Origin: Acanthococcus lagerstroemiae
Taxonomy: Eukaryota; Arthropoda; Insecta; Hemiptera; Eriococcidae
Direction: 5' to 3'
DNA length: 64,000 nucleotides
Assembly (NCBI GenBank): GCA_031841125.1
Contig: CM063110.1
Coordinates: 35,851,214 to 35,915,213 of the forward strand
A program made the translations under genes and the position numbers. Under the pieces are notes generated by a model. The model was not told the DNA's origin and made no database searches. It saw nothing but the letters and a program-made list of their open reading frames with translations. Below, in pieces: positions 40,865 through 53,453 of this stretch (positions are counted from its first letter, which is position 1; every line of letters begins with the position of its first letter).

Positions 40865-43800
40865 GGTCATAAGACTGATAACCTTATCACTATATCAAAT
40901 GATCGATTGTGAGAATTCCGCATTTTACCGAGGTTTTAGTCGCACTATGAGGAGGTGACTTTATGTACATTTAGATAGGCAAAGTTAAGGGACCCAGAAA
41001 AATTCGCATTAAACCGAGATTCGCGCTATAAAAAGGCACTATATCGAGGATTTACTATTGTAGATCAGCACATATGCGCGAAGTCAGGCTGGAAAATTCA
41101 ATCATAAGTTGTCACTCACGGTCTATTCTGATTTTTATAATTTCTTGTGCTGTCCTGCGGCATCACCTCATGTACCTATAATTTATCGTCAATGAACTTC
41201 GGTTTCCAATTACAAAGACCCGGAAATGTAGCCGCTTTTTCCAGCCCTATGTTGGCGGTTACTCGAGGCAAATTTTTTACAATATTCACGCTTTTAAATT
41301 TGAATGGATTTTACATACGTACCGCCTCAGATGTAGGTGACGTCGCAGAATAACAATAAACCCGAGTCTCGTGAGAGATACACTCTAGTGCATTGAGCCG
41401 CTGCGGATACATAAAAAAAACAAAAAAACACAGATACGTTTGGAAAGCGAAGAAAATTTTTCTCCCGCCAGCGACATCCGTTTTTTTTTCTTCTTTGTTT
41501 CTATAACTTTTCTACACTCGGTGAACACTAAGAAGAACCTTGTTATCTTCAAAACTTCAATACGGCCTCTTCGGAAAAACTTTTAACTAACTTCTCTCCA
41601 GACAACATTCGCGCTCGTGAGGGTAATGGTGCATGCTGAAAGACACTTCATAACACGGTCTGAAGTGCACAATATACGTACGATGTAAATCACAAATATA
41701 CAAAATTTCAGTCGTAAACAGCACGAGGGGTGCCGTTTCGGTGACCCAGTTGTACGAATCCAGAAATTGCAGATGTTTCGCCTTTCGAAATTGGCGCATT
41801 GCGGAAGGACTGTATGTTTGAACCCTATGTATAGATCGAATTTTAATAGAAGTTGATGGGCCAGTTAACATTATTGGAAGTAAAATGAAGAAGGGTACGT
41901 CAGAGGGAAAACTGATGTAAGTCATCAAATCTCTGCAACGTCATTCGTATCGCTCGTGCCGGTCTTCCTGAATGCTTTGCGCCAAGGCGTTCTTTTTGGG
42001 TTTTCTCTTGATACAGTTTTTTTAAAATAGAATTCGGCTGTTTTCTTACAATGTTTTTCCTATCGCAGCAGTCCTTACCTGTTTCATCCTTCATTTTTAT
42101 CTAGCATATATGTTTCCGTTTTTAGTTCATTCCACATTTTATGAGTAAATCACGTATCTTCTATTATTCGTTTTATATTTTAGTTGTTTACGTCTTGCCT
42201 GATTTTTAAGCGGTAACTAAACTGATGCCCTGCCAGGCAGATCGAGGAAGAGCAAGGAGAGTCATGAGTATAAGAAGAAAAAGAATGTGGTTTTGAAAAG
42301 CTCATGTATTGGAAGTACAGGTATGCAGGAGACAAAAGAAGTTTGTGAGACGCTCGCATCGTGCTACGCCGAAAGTAGCCAGGTAGGATGATTTATAGGA
42401 AAATATTACATTGGAGAGCAGAGGATCATCGCAGGTTTTAAATGTCGCTGAACTCGTTTTTAACATTAGCTTGACTCCGATTCTCGTAAGTGTAGAGCTG
42501 AGGCGGGAGGGAAGGGGGCGAAATTGGGAGGAAAATGCAATATACATACCATTTTTTGAGTTTGTGAATTCGTTATACTCTTTTCTGACATAAATTTCCC
42601 CCTGTTGTGCTAAAATTTGAGTCTAACGATGAAGGTTACGGACAAAAGTATCACAAATATAATAGAGGTATCAAATATATGTTTTCTAGGTCGATGAATA
42701 TTTTCTGCATAGTCTTTTCACTCTTTTCCCGACAGTAGGGCACAGAAGAGCTCAATCACGTTCACAAGAGATATATTCATATTTTGAACAAACAATCTCA
42801 TGGTTATTAACACACCGGAATCACATGTTTCAACAAACAGTTCACTATTGATACAAGACAATCCACAGTAACAATCGAAGGCCGATGAGCATTTTAGATT
42901 TCAGACCAGATCTCTCGCATCTACATGACGCCACTCACCCCCTTGCGCTGGCACATGAAATCTGGTTTAGTATTTCGCTACGTGATACATTGGGGTGACA
43001 CTGACGTCAAAAATTGAGTATAGTGAATCCGCAAATTTACTTTTTCAATATACACAATTTTTCCCTGAGTTGCATCACGTGGCCCCGTAGAGAGAAAAAG
43101 AGGGCCTGAGGGAATCTCCACCCCCTCCTTCCAGTTCAATTTGTTTTTTTGTTAGATGGGAAAAAATTATAAGCTATACGAGATAAGAGGTTTCTTTCAT
43201 GGTGTAAGGAATGATTACTGATTTGATGTACAGGATGATTGAAATTCAGACCTTTTAAAAATATCGGGCCCCCTTGAAAGTCCGGGCCCGGGGTATTTCG
43301 CCCTCTTCTCCCTCCCCCTCTCGCGGCAGGGTTGGCATCACGAATACCTATAGTTACAAATCAATTAGAAACCGAAATTAGTGAACTGTACGTTAACATT
43401 CGCACTGTAGTCATGCTCGTTGAATCGCGCGCAAAATAAGAAAAATTAATAAGTCTGTAAATTTTAGCTCGATGTTTCGTAATGATTTTCTCGCATCCCC
43501 AAGCTAAATCTTGGTATTAATAATTAGTGCTAACGTAATTTATCATAATTATGAACACTGTATTCTACTTTCGTATACTTAAGATCGATGCTCTTTCTAG
43601 ACGCTGGAGTGTCAGCTGTTCGCCAAATGCACGACACTCTTGCCCTAATGAGCTTCGCCAGACGAAGTTTTAGCGAATAATAAGTTCTGTACCCAGAGAT
43701 TAAATATTACATAAGCTTTTGACTAGCAGCGTCATTTGAGAGATTGAGTATTGCATTTGATATTCTTGCGTTCTAAGGACGTTGGAGTAAGAGCTAGCGG

Positions 43801-45319
43801 ATCGCTTGAAAGATTGAAGAAGAAAAGCTGAGGCAAAATGTTCTAAACGAATAGCCGGTATGAAATTAATCGTATATGAAACGCCTAAAAATTATTTGGT
43901 TATTCTAAATTCAATTTTCTATGGGAAGTTGTCAGTAAACATTCCGGTCTCTCATCAAGCCGCCATAATAATACGCCAGTGGTTTACCTAAGAGGTAATG
44001 TTGAAGGGGGCTTCTAGGTTACCAGAAACCTAACAATGTGACATTTTGCTTCGTCTGCATTATGTACTTCATTTTGAATAAACTTAATAGTTTATTGGGT
44101 ACAGGGTGAGAGTTACCACCGCCCATAACCTCTTCCCCTACAGCAGCGACGACTGAGGAACTACTAGAAACCCTGAAATGAAGATTTAACAGGAACAAAA
44201 ATACACAACGTCCCCAACAATAAGTAAAGACCAAACAGTGCCAAAACAAGACCAGAAAAGACAGGAATCTATGATGAAAGCTAACGAAGACCGAAACGTA
44301 AAACCACAGATGACGGAAACCCAGAAAAATTTATGAAAGAGAGGTCAAAAAGTAGGATAACCCACGACAGCCACAATAAAAATATTTACGACTGAAATTT
44401 TACTAAACTTGAGAAATTCTACAAAATTAGAACTTTTTGTCACTTTAGAAATTTTGTAAATTCAACTCATCGATTGTTTTGCATTTTTGAATTTTCTAAA
44501 ACAGTAACTCATAGTTTTACAATCAAATTTGTAGAAATTTTACACGTAGTTTTTAAATTACTCAATTTTTTAATTAATTTTTTGAAATTTAAAAATGTTT
44601 GTCTTTATTGTAAAAGGCTGTATACCATTAAGATAGGTGAATCGGCCCTAGGCGATTTTTTCAATTTTTATTTTAATCCCCGACAAGTACTGATAGAAGA
44701 ATATTTTTGACATTCCCGTCCACCTCCAGGGAGGCGTGACCTTGAAATACGTTATTCTCATGTTTTCAGCATTATCTCAGGCATTCTTCAATTAATTAAA
44801 GCGAAACTTGGTGAATTTCAGGTATTAGTCATAAGTGCAAATATTCTCGATTTTTTCAGATTTTTTTATCACTTGTAGATCTTTAAAATTGACTTGGAGA
44901 ATTTCAAAATGGCGTCTTGAGTACCATTTTTTGAGGCGGAAATTTAAAAAAAAATCGTGTGTATTTTTCTACGTATTTCTCAACAAAACATTCATTTTTA
45001 GGCATTTTCAAAACCGGGCACATACCTAAACAAGGAAAAAACCATTTCTTTAATTATCACAAATTTTTGGCCAGTCTTCTGCTCACTTATGAAAAAATGA
45101 TTTATAACTCAAATCATGTAGATTTAATTTTTTCTGAATGACCACACCAAATATATGATGTATGTATAAATAAGATTATTAGGAATAACGAGGAAACAAA
45201 TGTTTAAGAAGTATTATGAAAAAAGTTACATAATATATCTACTAAGAATATGATGTCTAGATTGTAAAATTGAATACCAATACAAAACACGAGAAATAAT
45301 TAAAAATTCAACGGAGGCA
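40865..45319. other. 4.4 kb without a recognised gene
   Basis: Mostly AT-rich unique DNA. The segment 40905-41060 (CGCACTATGAGGAGG, CGCGCTATAAAAAGG, ATCGAGGATTTACT) resembles a decayed pogo/Tigger-type MITE end. A GC-rich scrap with CCCGGGCCCGGGG sits at 43262-43340. Open frames at 41587-41928 (minus) and 44474-45141 (plus) show no domain. Confidence 0.35.
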
Positions 45320-46900
45320 CTAATCATCATCACTATCCTCATTGATTACTGTCTCGGTTTCTTCGATTTTGAAAATTTTGCTCAGGATTTCCGCTGGCTT
45401 CATTATTTTGTACTGAGATACCTTGCATTCAATAAGTAATATATTGCAGTTGCTACGTATGAGCAGCAACCAATCGTTCTCAGAGTCCATTTGCGCAATC
45501 ATAGCAATGTCCTTCAAGTGTTGATATACCTGATCCTTTTCGTTGATATTTGATGTAAAATTTGTACGAGTAGGTCTTATTTTATTAATGTGACGAAATC
45601 TAATTTCAAATCGTACCACATTAGGCCCCTCTTTCACATATACATATAATGCCAACTTCGTCGGTTTCATCCACCATTTCAGCCAGGTAGCTGACAGCTT
45701 GGGTGAGTTGATATGTGTCAGTAAAAGAAATTCTCTTCCATCTTCTATTAATTCTGGGAAATCCAAAATATCAGTAGTTATTCAAGAGGCGCTAATAAAG
45801 TTTTTGCTTACTCCATCGTTTTTCTCTCACTAACACTGCCAATTCATTTTTATTACCCGATTTCTGTGTTATTTGCGCTAAAATTTCTTCCACCATTGTA
45901 GTATCCGAATTAAAATGCTTGCCAAATTCATTGTTCAAGTTACAAGCTATTTTGGCAAACAGGCCTACCTTAGGGAGCAGCTTGTTATCCAGTTGATCAT
46001 GAAGGAATCGGTACTTTTTTCCAATTACTCAGAGACGTACCGAAGAGTTTCTCTTGGGGGAAGGGGGGGGGGGTAAAAATTGTGAAAGTCCCAACTGACT
46101 CAACTCGAAATCTCCAAGTATCAAAGCAAAAAAAAAAAAAACCTTTTGACCTGTTGGATTTTTCTAACTGACTCAACTCGAAATTCCCAAGTATCAAAGC
46201 AAAAGAAGAACAACCTTTTGACTTGTTGTCAGGTTTTCCCAACTTCTCAACTCAATTCCCAAGTATGGAAGAAGAAAAAAACAACCTTTTAACTTATTGG
46301 ATTTTTCCAACTCGCCTGACTGAAATGGTGAATTTTCCTAACAGCTGAGTGAAAAATTCCTGGGGGAGGGGTAAGTTTCCCCCCTCCATTGGTACATCCC
46401 TGCAATTACTCCATGGACAGCTTCGACAAACCAACCAATTTTTGTAGTTTTACGTGATTCATTGGCCTCTGAAGTAGTCAATTGATTCCTTAGGCGTTTC
46501 AATGCTGATATTAAAACGTCACAGCCAAGGTTTTCTAAGTACTGCTCAGCATCCCGAAATCCGCGGTCTAAAGTAAATATGCCACCTGGTTCCAACAACT
46601 TGGGAAGTCCTTCGGAATTGAACACTCCAATTTTCATTATTTGCGCGTCATTTTGGGTGGCATAAAAAGACCCAGGTAAATCTACCACAAAACCATCTGT
46701 GGTATAAATCGTGAAAGGCTTACATAAAGGTTTCTTTTTCGGTCCAGAGTACAATTTTCATTGGTATAAGTTATTCTTGATTTTTTCATGGTGAATAAAA
46801 GTTCCATCACAAATGATATGGCCAAGTTTTCTCCAATATGGTGTAATCGATCTACAATTGGAGCTGTATGTTGTCCGATGCAGAGAATCCGAAATATGTT
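45320..46900 (-). pseudogene. DDE-type transposase (DDE_Tnp_4-like), disrupted
   Basis: On the minus strand: YWRKLGHIICDGTFIHHEK (the first catalytic D in CDGT), then an in-frame TGA at about 46764. It continues YSGPKKKPLCKPFTIYTTDG, FTLDRGFRDAEQYLE (second D in LDRGF), QLTTSEANESRKTTKI and FVEAVHGVI (glutamate in VEAVHG). A hAT-like MITE interrupts here (46030-46402). The frame then continues RFLHDQLDNKLLPKVGLFAK and NNEFGKHFNSD, and a C-terminal part at 45766-45320 includes RFEIRFRHINK. This is the IS5/Harbinger/ISL2EU-like group of eukaryotic DDE transposases. The element's own ends were not located. Confidence 0.78.
46030..46402. mobile_element. 373-bp hAT-like MITE with perfect 8-bp TSD
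   Basis: CAGAGACGTACCG...GGTACATCCCTG are inverted ends, and CAATTACT flanks both sides exactly (46022-46029 and 46403-46410). It splits the transposase pseudogene just after the VEAVHGVI motif. The interior contains imperfect repeats of CCCAACTGACTCAACT and CCAAGTATCAAAGCAAAA. Same family as 37362, 40213 and 59075. Confidence 0.92.
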
Positions 46901-47756
46901 GGTAGCACGTACTTTTCAAAAGAATTTAAGATTGCATCACAATATTTAAAAACATATTATCGACTTTTAAGACCTAACACTGCTAAAATTACCTTATTCG
47001 AATTACCAGTTCTTTAATTTCAATAAAAAAGTGACGAGCGCTTGAGTTACATTTCTGGTAGTAGAGGGACGCATAGAAATCAGTTTCTCGCGTAAAAATG
47101 CGATATTTTCCCATGAAACTCCTGCAAAAACTTTTAACTTTTCTTCTAGCTAGGAAAAATCTGCTACTAAGTCATGGAAACTTGCGTTGCCGGAAAATTC
47201 TGCGTCAAATTAAGTTAATTTTGATTGAAACGAACACTGGTTTCCGAACAGCGTTATTATAGGTTCGATTATTCACATAGGCGTGTCTGCCAGGTGTGCT
47301 GAGTGTGCTTGGGCACACTCTACATTTTCTAAAAAATTTTTTCATTTTTCATTTTCATTATAAATTAGAGATAATCCTTAGTCAAATTTGGAATTTGCCA
47401 AAGTTGCAACACTGACTATCGAAAATATAATTTCAATATTGCTATCGGTTTGGAGCGTTCCCTTCCTACCTACTGGCAGGAGTGGACAAAATCACTAAAC
47501 TGCGGACTCGAATTACAAATTACTGATTTTTTTTTTGAAGTGAATCAAGGATGAGGGATACGGACATCAAGAGTGATCCGAACCACGAATCTAGGATCAA
47601 ATTTTCCATTGTTCTTTCTCAGTATTTTGATCCGAATAGCGATGCATTTATGGTCATTTACGATTCATACAACTTCAAAATACATAGATGTGATCCGAAT
47701 AACGGATCACGGGGTCGATCAAGAGACAAATTAACCTATGACGTCAGTTATGTCCA
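46901..47756. other. No gene supported
   Basis: May include upstream parts of the transposase gene (minus strand), but I could not read conserved blocks. An open frame on the plus strand at 47551-47775 looks accidental. Confidence 0.35.
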
Positions 47757-50427
47757 TTGTTACCCATCACAGTAATGTCACTGTTCGCTGGAGACCTGAA
47801 TATAGATCTGCTTGCCTTAGATAATAATGGGCAAAAATATCTGGAAATTTTGGAAGGGTTGGGTTTTTTATGTAAACTGAAAGACCCAGCCAGAATATCT
47901 CCCACTAGAAAATCCTGTTTGGATCATGTGTTCTTACGGCAATTGGGAACAAAGCTACACATTCTAAATTTTCAATGTAAGACACAGCCAGTAGCATTCT
48001 CCGATCATCATTCTGTAACTGTTTCATTTGCAATACACACACAGGAAAAATATATGGCAAAAGGACCAGGAAATGAAAGAACTTCTATTATTAAAAAAAT
48101 CAATTATAATTTTCTGAGAGAGAAATTAGCCCTATATGAATGGGACAATTTAGCCAGTATGAATGTTGATGATGCCTTGCGGTTGTTTCTGGATGCCCTC
48201 TGTGGAGTGGTTGATGATGTTACCATAAAAAGTACAAGTTCAATAAAAAATCAAAAATGTGCGCCATGGGCAAGTGAAAAGTTGATGACCCTCAGCAAAA
48301 AAAAAAACTAAAGTTATACAAATTAATGAAAAAATTTCCGGATGAGCATTGTATTATTTCTGAGAATAAACAAATAAGAAAGCTAGTAGTCCAACAAAGC
48401 AGAAAAGACAAGCTTTTTTATTATTCAACCAAAATAGAAAAATTAGGAAAAAATGAAAAAAAGATTTGGCAACTTATCAAAACAGTTTTAGGAGAATCAA
48501 AAAAAGATATTGTTGCAATAGCTGTTGGAAGTGAGGAAATAAAAACAGAGAATAATGAGGAAAGCATAGCAATGCATTTTAACAGTTTTTTTACTAATGC
48601 AGCAAAACAACTACTTGGAAAGATGCCGGAGGTTGACCTGAGTAATGAATTAGTAAAGTGGGTGAATATGGACTCGTATGGCGAACAGCCTATTCTGCCC
48701 ATGGATGTGAGAGCAGCTATCAATCAACTACAAAATAAAAACAGTGCTGGTTGGGATGGACTTACCTCTGCATTATTAAAAGAAATAATTTTCGAAATTG
48801 ACAATCCCTTAGTAATAATTTTCAATAAATCCTTGGAAGAAGGGACTTTTCCTACTGATCTTAAAATTTCTCATGTTATCCCTATCTTGAAACATGGAGA
48901 CCTCACCAAATTTGAAAATTATAGCCGTATCCAAAATATTTGAAAAAATAATCAAAAAAAGAATTAATTCCTACTTGAATAAATATAACTTTTTTGGTGA
49001 TTATCAGTTTGGATTTAGAGAGGAAATGGGAGTTGAGGATGCCCTAGTGAGTCACATAACAGAAATAACACAGCTTCTGGAGCAGAATAAAATTGTATCT
49101 GCACTTTACTTGGACATTGCAAAGGCGTTTGATACTGTCAACCATAAAATATTATTGGAAAAAATATATGACATTGGTTTTAGGGGTAGAACATTTCAAT
49201 GGTTTAAGTCGTACCTTACGGATAGAAAACAAAAAGTAAAAATTAAAGGAAAACTTAGTCTAGAACTACCGGTTACTAGTGGTGTACCACAAGGTAGCGT
49301 CTTGGGCCCCATATTGTTCTTAATATATGCAAATGACATAGGGCGATTACCACTTCAAGGAAAATTATTTTCGTTTGCTGACGATACAGCAATAATATTT
49401 CATGGAAAAACAAAAGAAGAAGTTATCAAAAAAATGAACAAAGATATAATTATTTTGAACAAATGGTTTTTAGCCCATAAGCTTTTACCAAACTTGCAAA
49501 AAAAAACACAGTATATAGTTTTTGGCTACAAAAGAAAATGAAACTCTCTGGGGAGGTTATCTGGCCCAACCAGCTATCCAAATCAGAAATAAATTTAAAT
49601 ATATTACAGCAAGTATCCAATACTAGATATCTCGGATTACAAATAGATCAGGGTTTGACATGGAAATTTCAAACTGAAAAGTTACAAAAAAAATTACAAT
49701 ATATAAATTATAATTTGCACAATTTAAAACAACACTTCCCAACTAATTATTTAAAGAAAATATATACATCTCTTTTTGAATCTGCCATCCGTTTTGGAAT
49801 ACTTCTCTGGGGGGGGGGGCGGCAGCATGCCATTTACGGCCGATTGAAATAGCTCAAAAAAGAGCCATAAGAAATATTATACTTGGACTAAGACAGTTTG
49901 ATAGCACTAAACAAGGATTTAAAAATTAAAAAATTTTGAGGCTTCCAAATTTACATAAAACAGTTGTTCTCGCATATGGACTGAGAAATAGGGATAAGTT
50001 CGGCATACGAGTCCGAAAAGGAAAATCAACCCGGGTTGGAGGATTATTGAGCATTGAACAAAACGATGGTTCAAATCAACAAGTAGAAACCAAATCGGGT
50101 ATAAGTCGCCGGAAATAATAGCAAACATATCGTCAACTGCGCTGCAGGGGGCTGTGGGGCAAATAAATCGATCATGGCGCGAGTATTTATAAATGAGAGA
50201 GGAATAAAATAGAAAAAATATATACATAAATAGGTAAATGAACTCCTCTCAAGGTAAAATGGATGGGTGCATGCGTTGGGGCCAACAGGTAATGACCATA
50301 ATTAAGTTGTACTTATAGTCATAAGTATTAGATTTTGCCATACGCGCCGTTGGCGCATCGGCATACAGATTATAATAAACTGTGTACTAAAATTATACCT
50401 AATAAAGAATTTGATTGATTGATTGAT
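47757..50427 (+). mobile_element. LINE-E, 5'-truncated, with (TTGA)4 tail
   Basis: Begins within the endonuclease domain and runs to AATAAA at 50401-50406 and four TTGA units at 50411-50426. The RT resembles Jockey/CR1-type LINEs rather than LINE-A, yet the 3' tail is the same. The target duplication could not be set. Confidence 0.85.
47775..49920 (+). pseudogene. LINE-E ORF2: endonuclease C-terminus and reverse transcriptase
   Basis: Blocks: AGDLNIDLL and SCLDHVFLR, FSDHHSVTV (endonuclease end), APWASEKL linker, GWDGLTSALLKE, GTFPTDLKISHVIPILKHGD, FEKIIKKRINSYLNK, QFGFREEMGVEDAL, ALYLDIAKAFDTVNH (motif A), TSGVPQGSVLGPILFLIYAND (motif B), FSFADDTAIIFHG with catalytic FADD at about 49372-49392, NTRYLGLQIDQGLTW, and FESAIRFGILLWG. 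Breaks: an A-run at 48297-48308, a shift near 48930, a stop at about 49539 and a G-run at 49809-49817. The breaks fall largely in homopolymers, so a few might be assembly or sequencing errors. It is recent but probably inactive, since the 5' end is missing. Confidence 0.87.
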
Positions 50428-52650
50428 ATCCACGTCAATTATTTAAAAAAAACATTTACGAACAAAAAAACAAGACGTTATTGTGAAAGTAAAGCAATCA
50501 TATGGGCTAGTGTTCCTATATCAAGAAGGCAAGGGCACGAAGTCTAGGTCAGTGTGAAGTCAGTTTGACATCAATGTCGCCAGTTGCGAGAAATTTGCAG
50601 TGCGCCATCTTAGGCAGTTCACCATCTTAGAACGCACACCCTTACCAGAGAAGTCAGATCCGCTAATCTCAGAATCGAATCGAATGATCAGGAAGTTTAA
50701 TGAAAAAAATATTGATAAAATAAATCAAATTATATTATTAATTGAGATAAAAGAAATAATCAATTTTAAGTTTAAATTATTGAATATAAAAATAGACTAC
50801 GCCGGAACAAATTTCAAACCCAACGACAAGCAGCGTAGTTCAAATTATACAGGTCGGATAACGCCGGCGAAATATCGCGTTCATCTTCAACCTCAGCTGC
50901 CCCAAATTATCCTAGCATCGTAAATGATATTCCATTCCGTATTCCAAAACTCTGGGTACGCCATAAATTTTTTCAAAATGCGCTGTGTATCGCGAATTTC
51001 CAACTTTTCCGTAACTGTGCAGCATGTAATGACGTAGAACGATCGCTATGTGAAATTATCAAAATGAAAGTACGATGAGGTTATACAGTATCTGTTGAGT
51101 TGCCAGCACCGAGTATTTTCTCTGCTCGCGTTCCATGCTCCCGTTCATTTGCATTTTTATATTCTTCCTTCATTATCTGGCAAAATGTTTTCGATTAGAA
51201 AGGAAATTTGCGACCTGTTCTGGCGCTTCGTAAAAGTTTTATTTCCGGCCGCAGACGGGCAGAGAAGGGAGTCCGTAGTAAACGGCGGGGCATTTATTAT
51301 ACGTCGGTTTTGCATTTCCTCGCTATGCTGGAAAGTTGTGCGCTCGCTGATCGATTCGGGACCGGAGTCGGACAGCGAAAAAGTATTACCATTCTCGTTG
51401 TCAGATATATTGATAACATCTCTCTCATGATTTTGATATCCAACCTCGTTACCTTCGGCCAGGTCTTTCCTCCCATAGCAATATATATAAAATGTCATTA
51501 CGTGACACGAAGAATTCGAAAAGTGTTCCCGTTTCGTAATGGGCCCTCGACGCGATTGCCGAACATTCCAGAACACGTGAAATTGGAATAGGCCAAAAGG
51601 CATTTAGTTTTATGGGTCATTTTAAAGGTGGTATTCGGAAGACACGTTCATTCGCGAATGTATTATTCGCCATGGACGTTGCCTCTGGACGTTAAAGGTC
51701 TGCAACGGTTCTCGTTTTTTCTCGTTCTTTTTGTTTGTTTCATTTACGATGAGAGAACGAGCGGACGCAGCACTAACCTAAATATAGGAAGCGATAAAAA
51801 ATAATTTGACATTTATTTATCTGTAGCGACTCTAGTTGGTTACAACGTCGAGCGTAAATTTGCAGAATTCGCGTGAAATCGCAGAATTGAAATAAAACTG
51901 CCGTCGGAATGCTTTATGGTGCGACACGAGGCGGATATTCGAATACATCGTACACACGAGGAAGAAGTTATAGCGATGTAAGATTATTATAGTATAGTTT
52001 TTGAAGAAAAACTTCGCGAAAAGTATTGTGAGGAAATCCGAAATCAGCTTTCAGCAAGTTCGCCGAGGGTTTTCGGTGACGGGTATCCCTACTAATCTCC
52101 TGCGCCGTCGGCGAGAAAGGATCGGCTGCTGAAACGCAACTCGAATATTTCGAATTAGCCACAAAGCCCTCGGTAGAGGTACTTTGAACTTTGAAGTTAC
52201 AATCTTCTCGGACGATCGGATTCGACGTAACTTGGAATAACACGACGTAATCCGCCTTATCAGAGAAAATATTTTGCCCTTCAAGCATTTCAACTGGTAT
52301 TGTGTTTTTGACTTCTCTCCTGAAAATGTCTCAATATAAAGTAGATATTCGTACACAATACGAGGAGAGTCTCGGCACAATGAAAAGGATCAGTGCTCAG
52401 ACAAGAAGAAGAGATACTTCATAATCAAAAAGCTAATAATTTTCTGATTGACCCGACCCCGTCTTTACGTAATGAGGAGCCCGTCGCAAATAAACCGATA
52501 GGGGCCCCTGATTTGGGTTTTTAATTTATTGTATTTGAGCCGGAGAATTTCACTGGTGGGCTCTTTGAAGTAACTTCAAACCCGGAGCCTGGCGCACCCA
52601 GCACACGCTGCAACACTGAAAGGGTGGCCTGATTTTTTTTATTGCATAAC
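50428..52650. other. No gene supported; CpG-richer single-copy DNA
   Basis: The segment 50930-52400 is richer in CpG than its surroundings and has few stops in several frames (minus 51157-51603, plus 51095-51591, minus 51968-52380). I recognise no domain. The 50430-50930 part is AT-rich. Confidence 0.35.
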
Positions 52651-52808
52651 TTTAATGTACACTAGCAGCGCACCAAATATCTCTATTCTATATATTAGAA
52701 AAAAAATGAAAATTACAAAAATTTATAAAGTTATCATATTACAGGACCTCCTTCCACACCACATTTGCAGTTTTATAGCTTCCAGTTTGTACTTGGATTT
52801 TCAAATTA

Positions 52809-53453
52809 TTAAACTAAGTTGTCCGCGACAGAGCTACGTATAATTGGTCCATGTCTGAAGACATACTCGGATAGATATATCCCAACCTTCTCCAGCGTCC
52901 GTCCCTGGGCCTTGTCGATCGTCATACAAAAGGCTAACTTTCTTGGAAATTGTCTTCTTTTGAATGAAAAAGGCAAGGTGGAATCCGCCGGTGACAGGTC
53001 CACTCTTGGGAGTAATATCCTTCGACCGCGCTCCAGCCCAGTTATTATTTCCAGATCCAGTGCATTCGTGTACATGTTTCTCACAATTAGTCGTGTCCCA
53101 TTCAGCAGTCCAGGTGCCACATTCTTAATACGTAGCAACATAACAATCGCACCAACTTTTAAATGTAATTTATTTGGTGGTAAACCTATCAAATCCAGAC
53201 TATCCAGAAATTCAACGGGGAATTGCAGGATTTCACTGTCATTTTTACTAATCAGTCTATTCACGCTTGTGTAGGTTTTGGCTTCTCCAGGAATCAAGTC
53301 CAAAATCTTGTCGTTGATCTTCTGACAATGATCATTCTTTGGTACCAGAATTGCAACGTTAGAAAATTTCAGGACATCCTCTGAAGTGTCAAACTTTACA
53401 CCATAGACATCTCTTATAATGTCCTGAGAAATTATGCTTCTGAAACTGTCCAA
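52809..53453 (-). pseudogene. Helitron Pif1-like helicase, C-terminal fragment
   Basis: The minus strand encodes the end of a Helitron rolling-circle helicase: NVAILVPKNDHCQKIND, GEAKTYTSVNRL, LHLKVGAIVMLLRIKN and LLNGTRLIVRNM, then FPRKLAFCMTIDKAQGRTLE with the late helicase motif, and YLSEYVFRHG. The final LYVALSR motif is present in the next frame, so a single-base shift breaks the end. A stop lies just upstream of 53453, and neither the helicase ATPase core nor the Rep domain is visible. It is a short remnant. A candidate 3' terminus CTAG followed by T lies at about 52662-52666 (minus strand) but lacks a clear hairpin. Confidence 0.85.

Noticed and set aside
41587..41928. Minus-strand frame of 113 codons considered as the missing N-terminal lectin exon
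   Set aside because: No lectin cysteines, weak acceptor, and no donor giving the phase 1 exit needed to join 36726.
51157..51603. 148-codon minus-strand ORF containing an eh1-like FLIENIL motif, considered as a homeobox gene exon
   Set aside because: The frame stops 9 residues after the motif with no donor site, no homeodomain block is present nearby, and other frames in this CpG-rich stretch are also open by chance.
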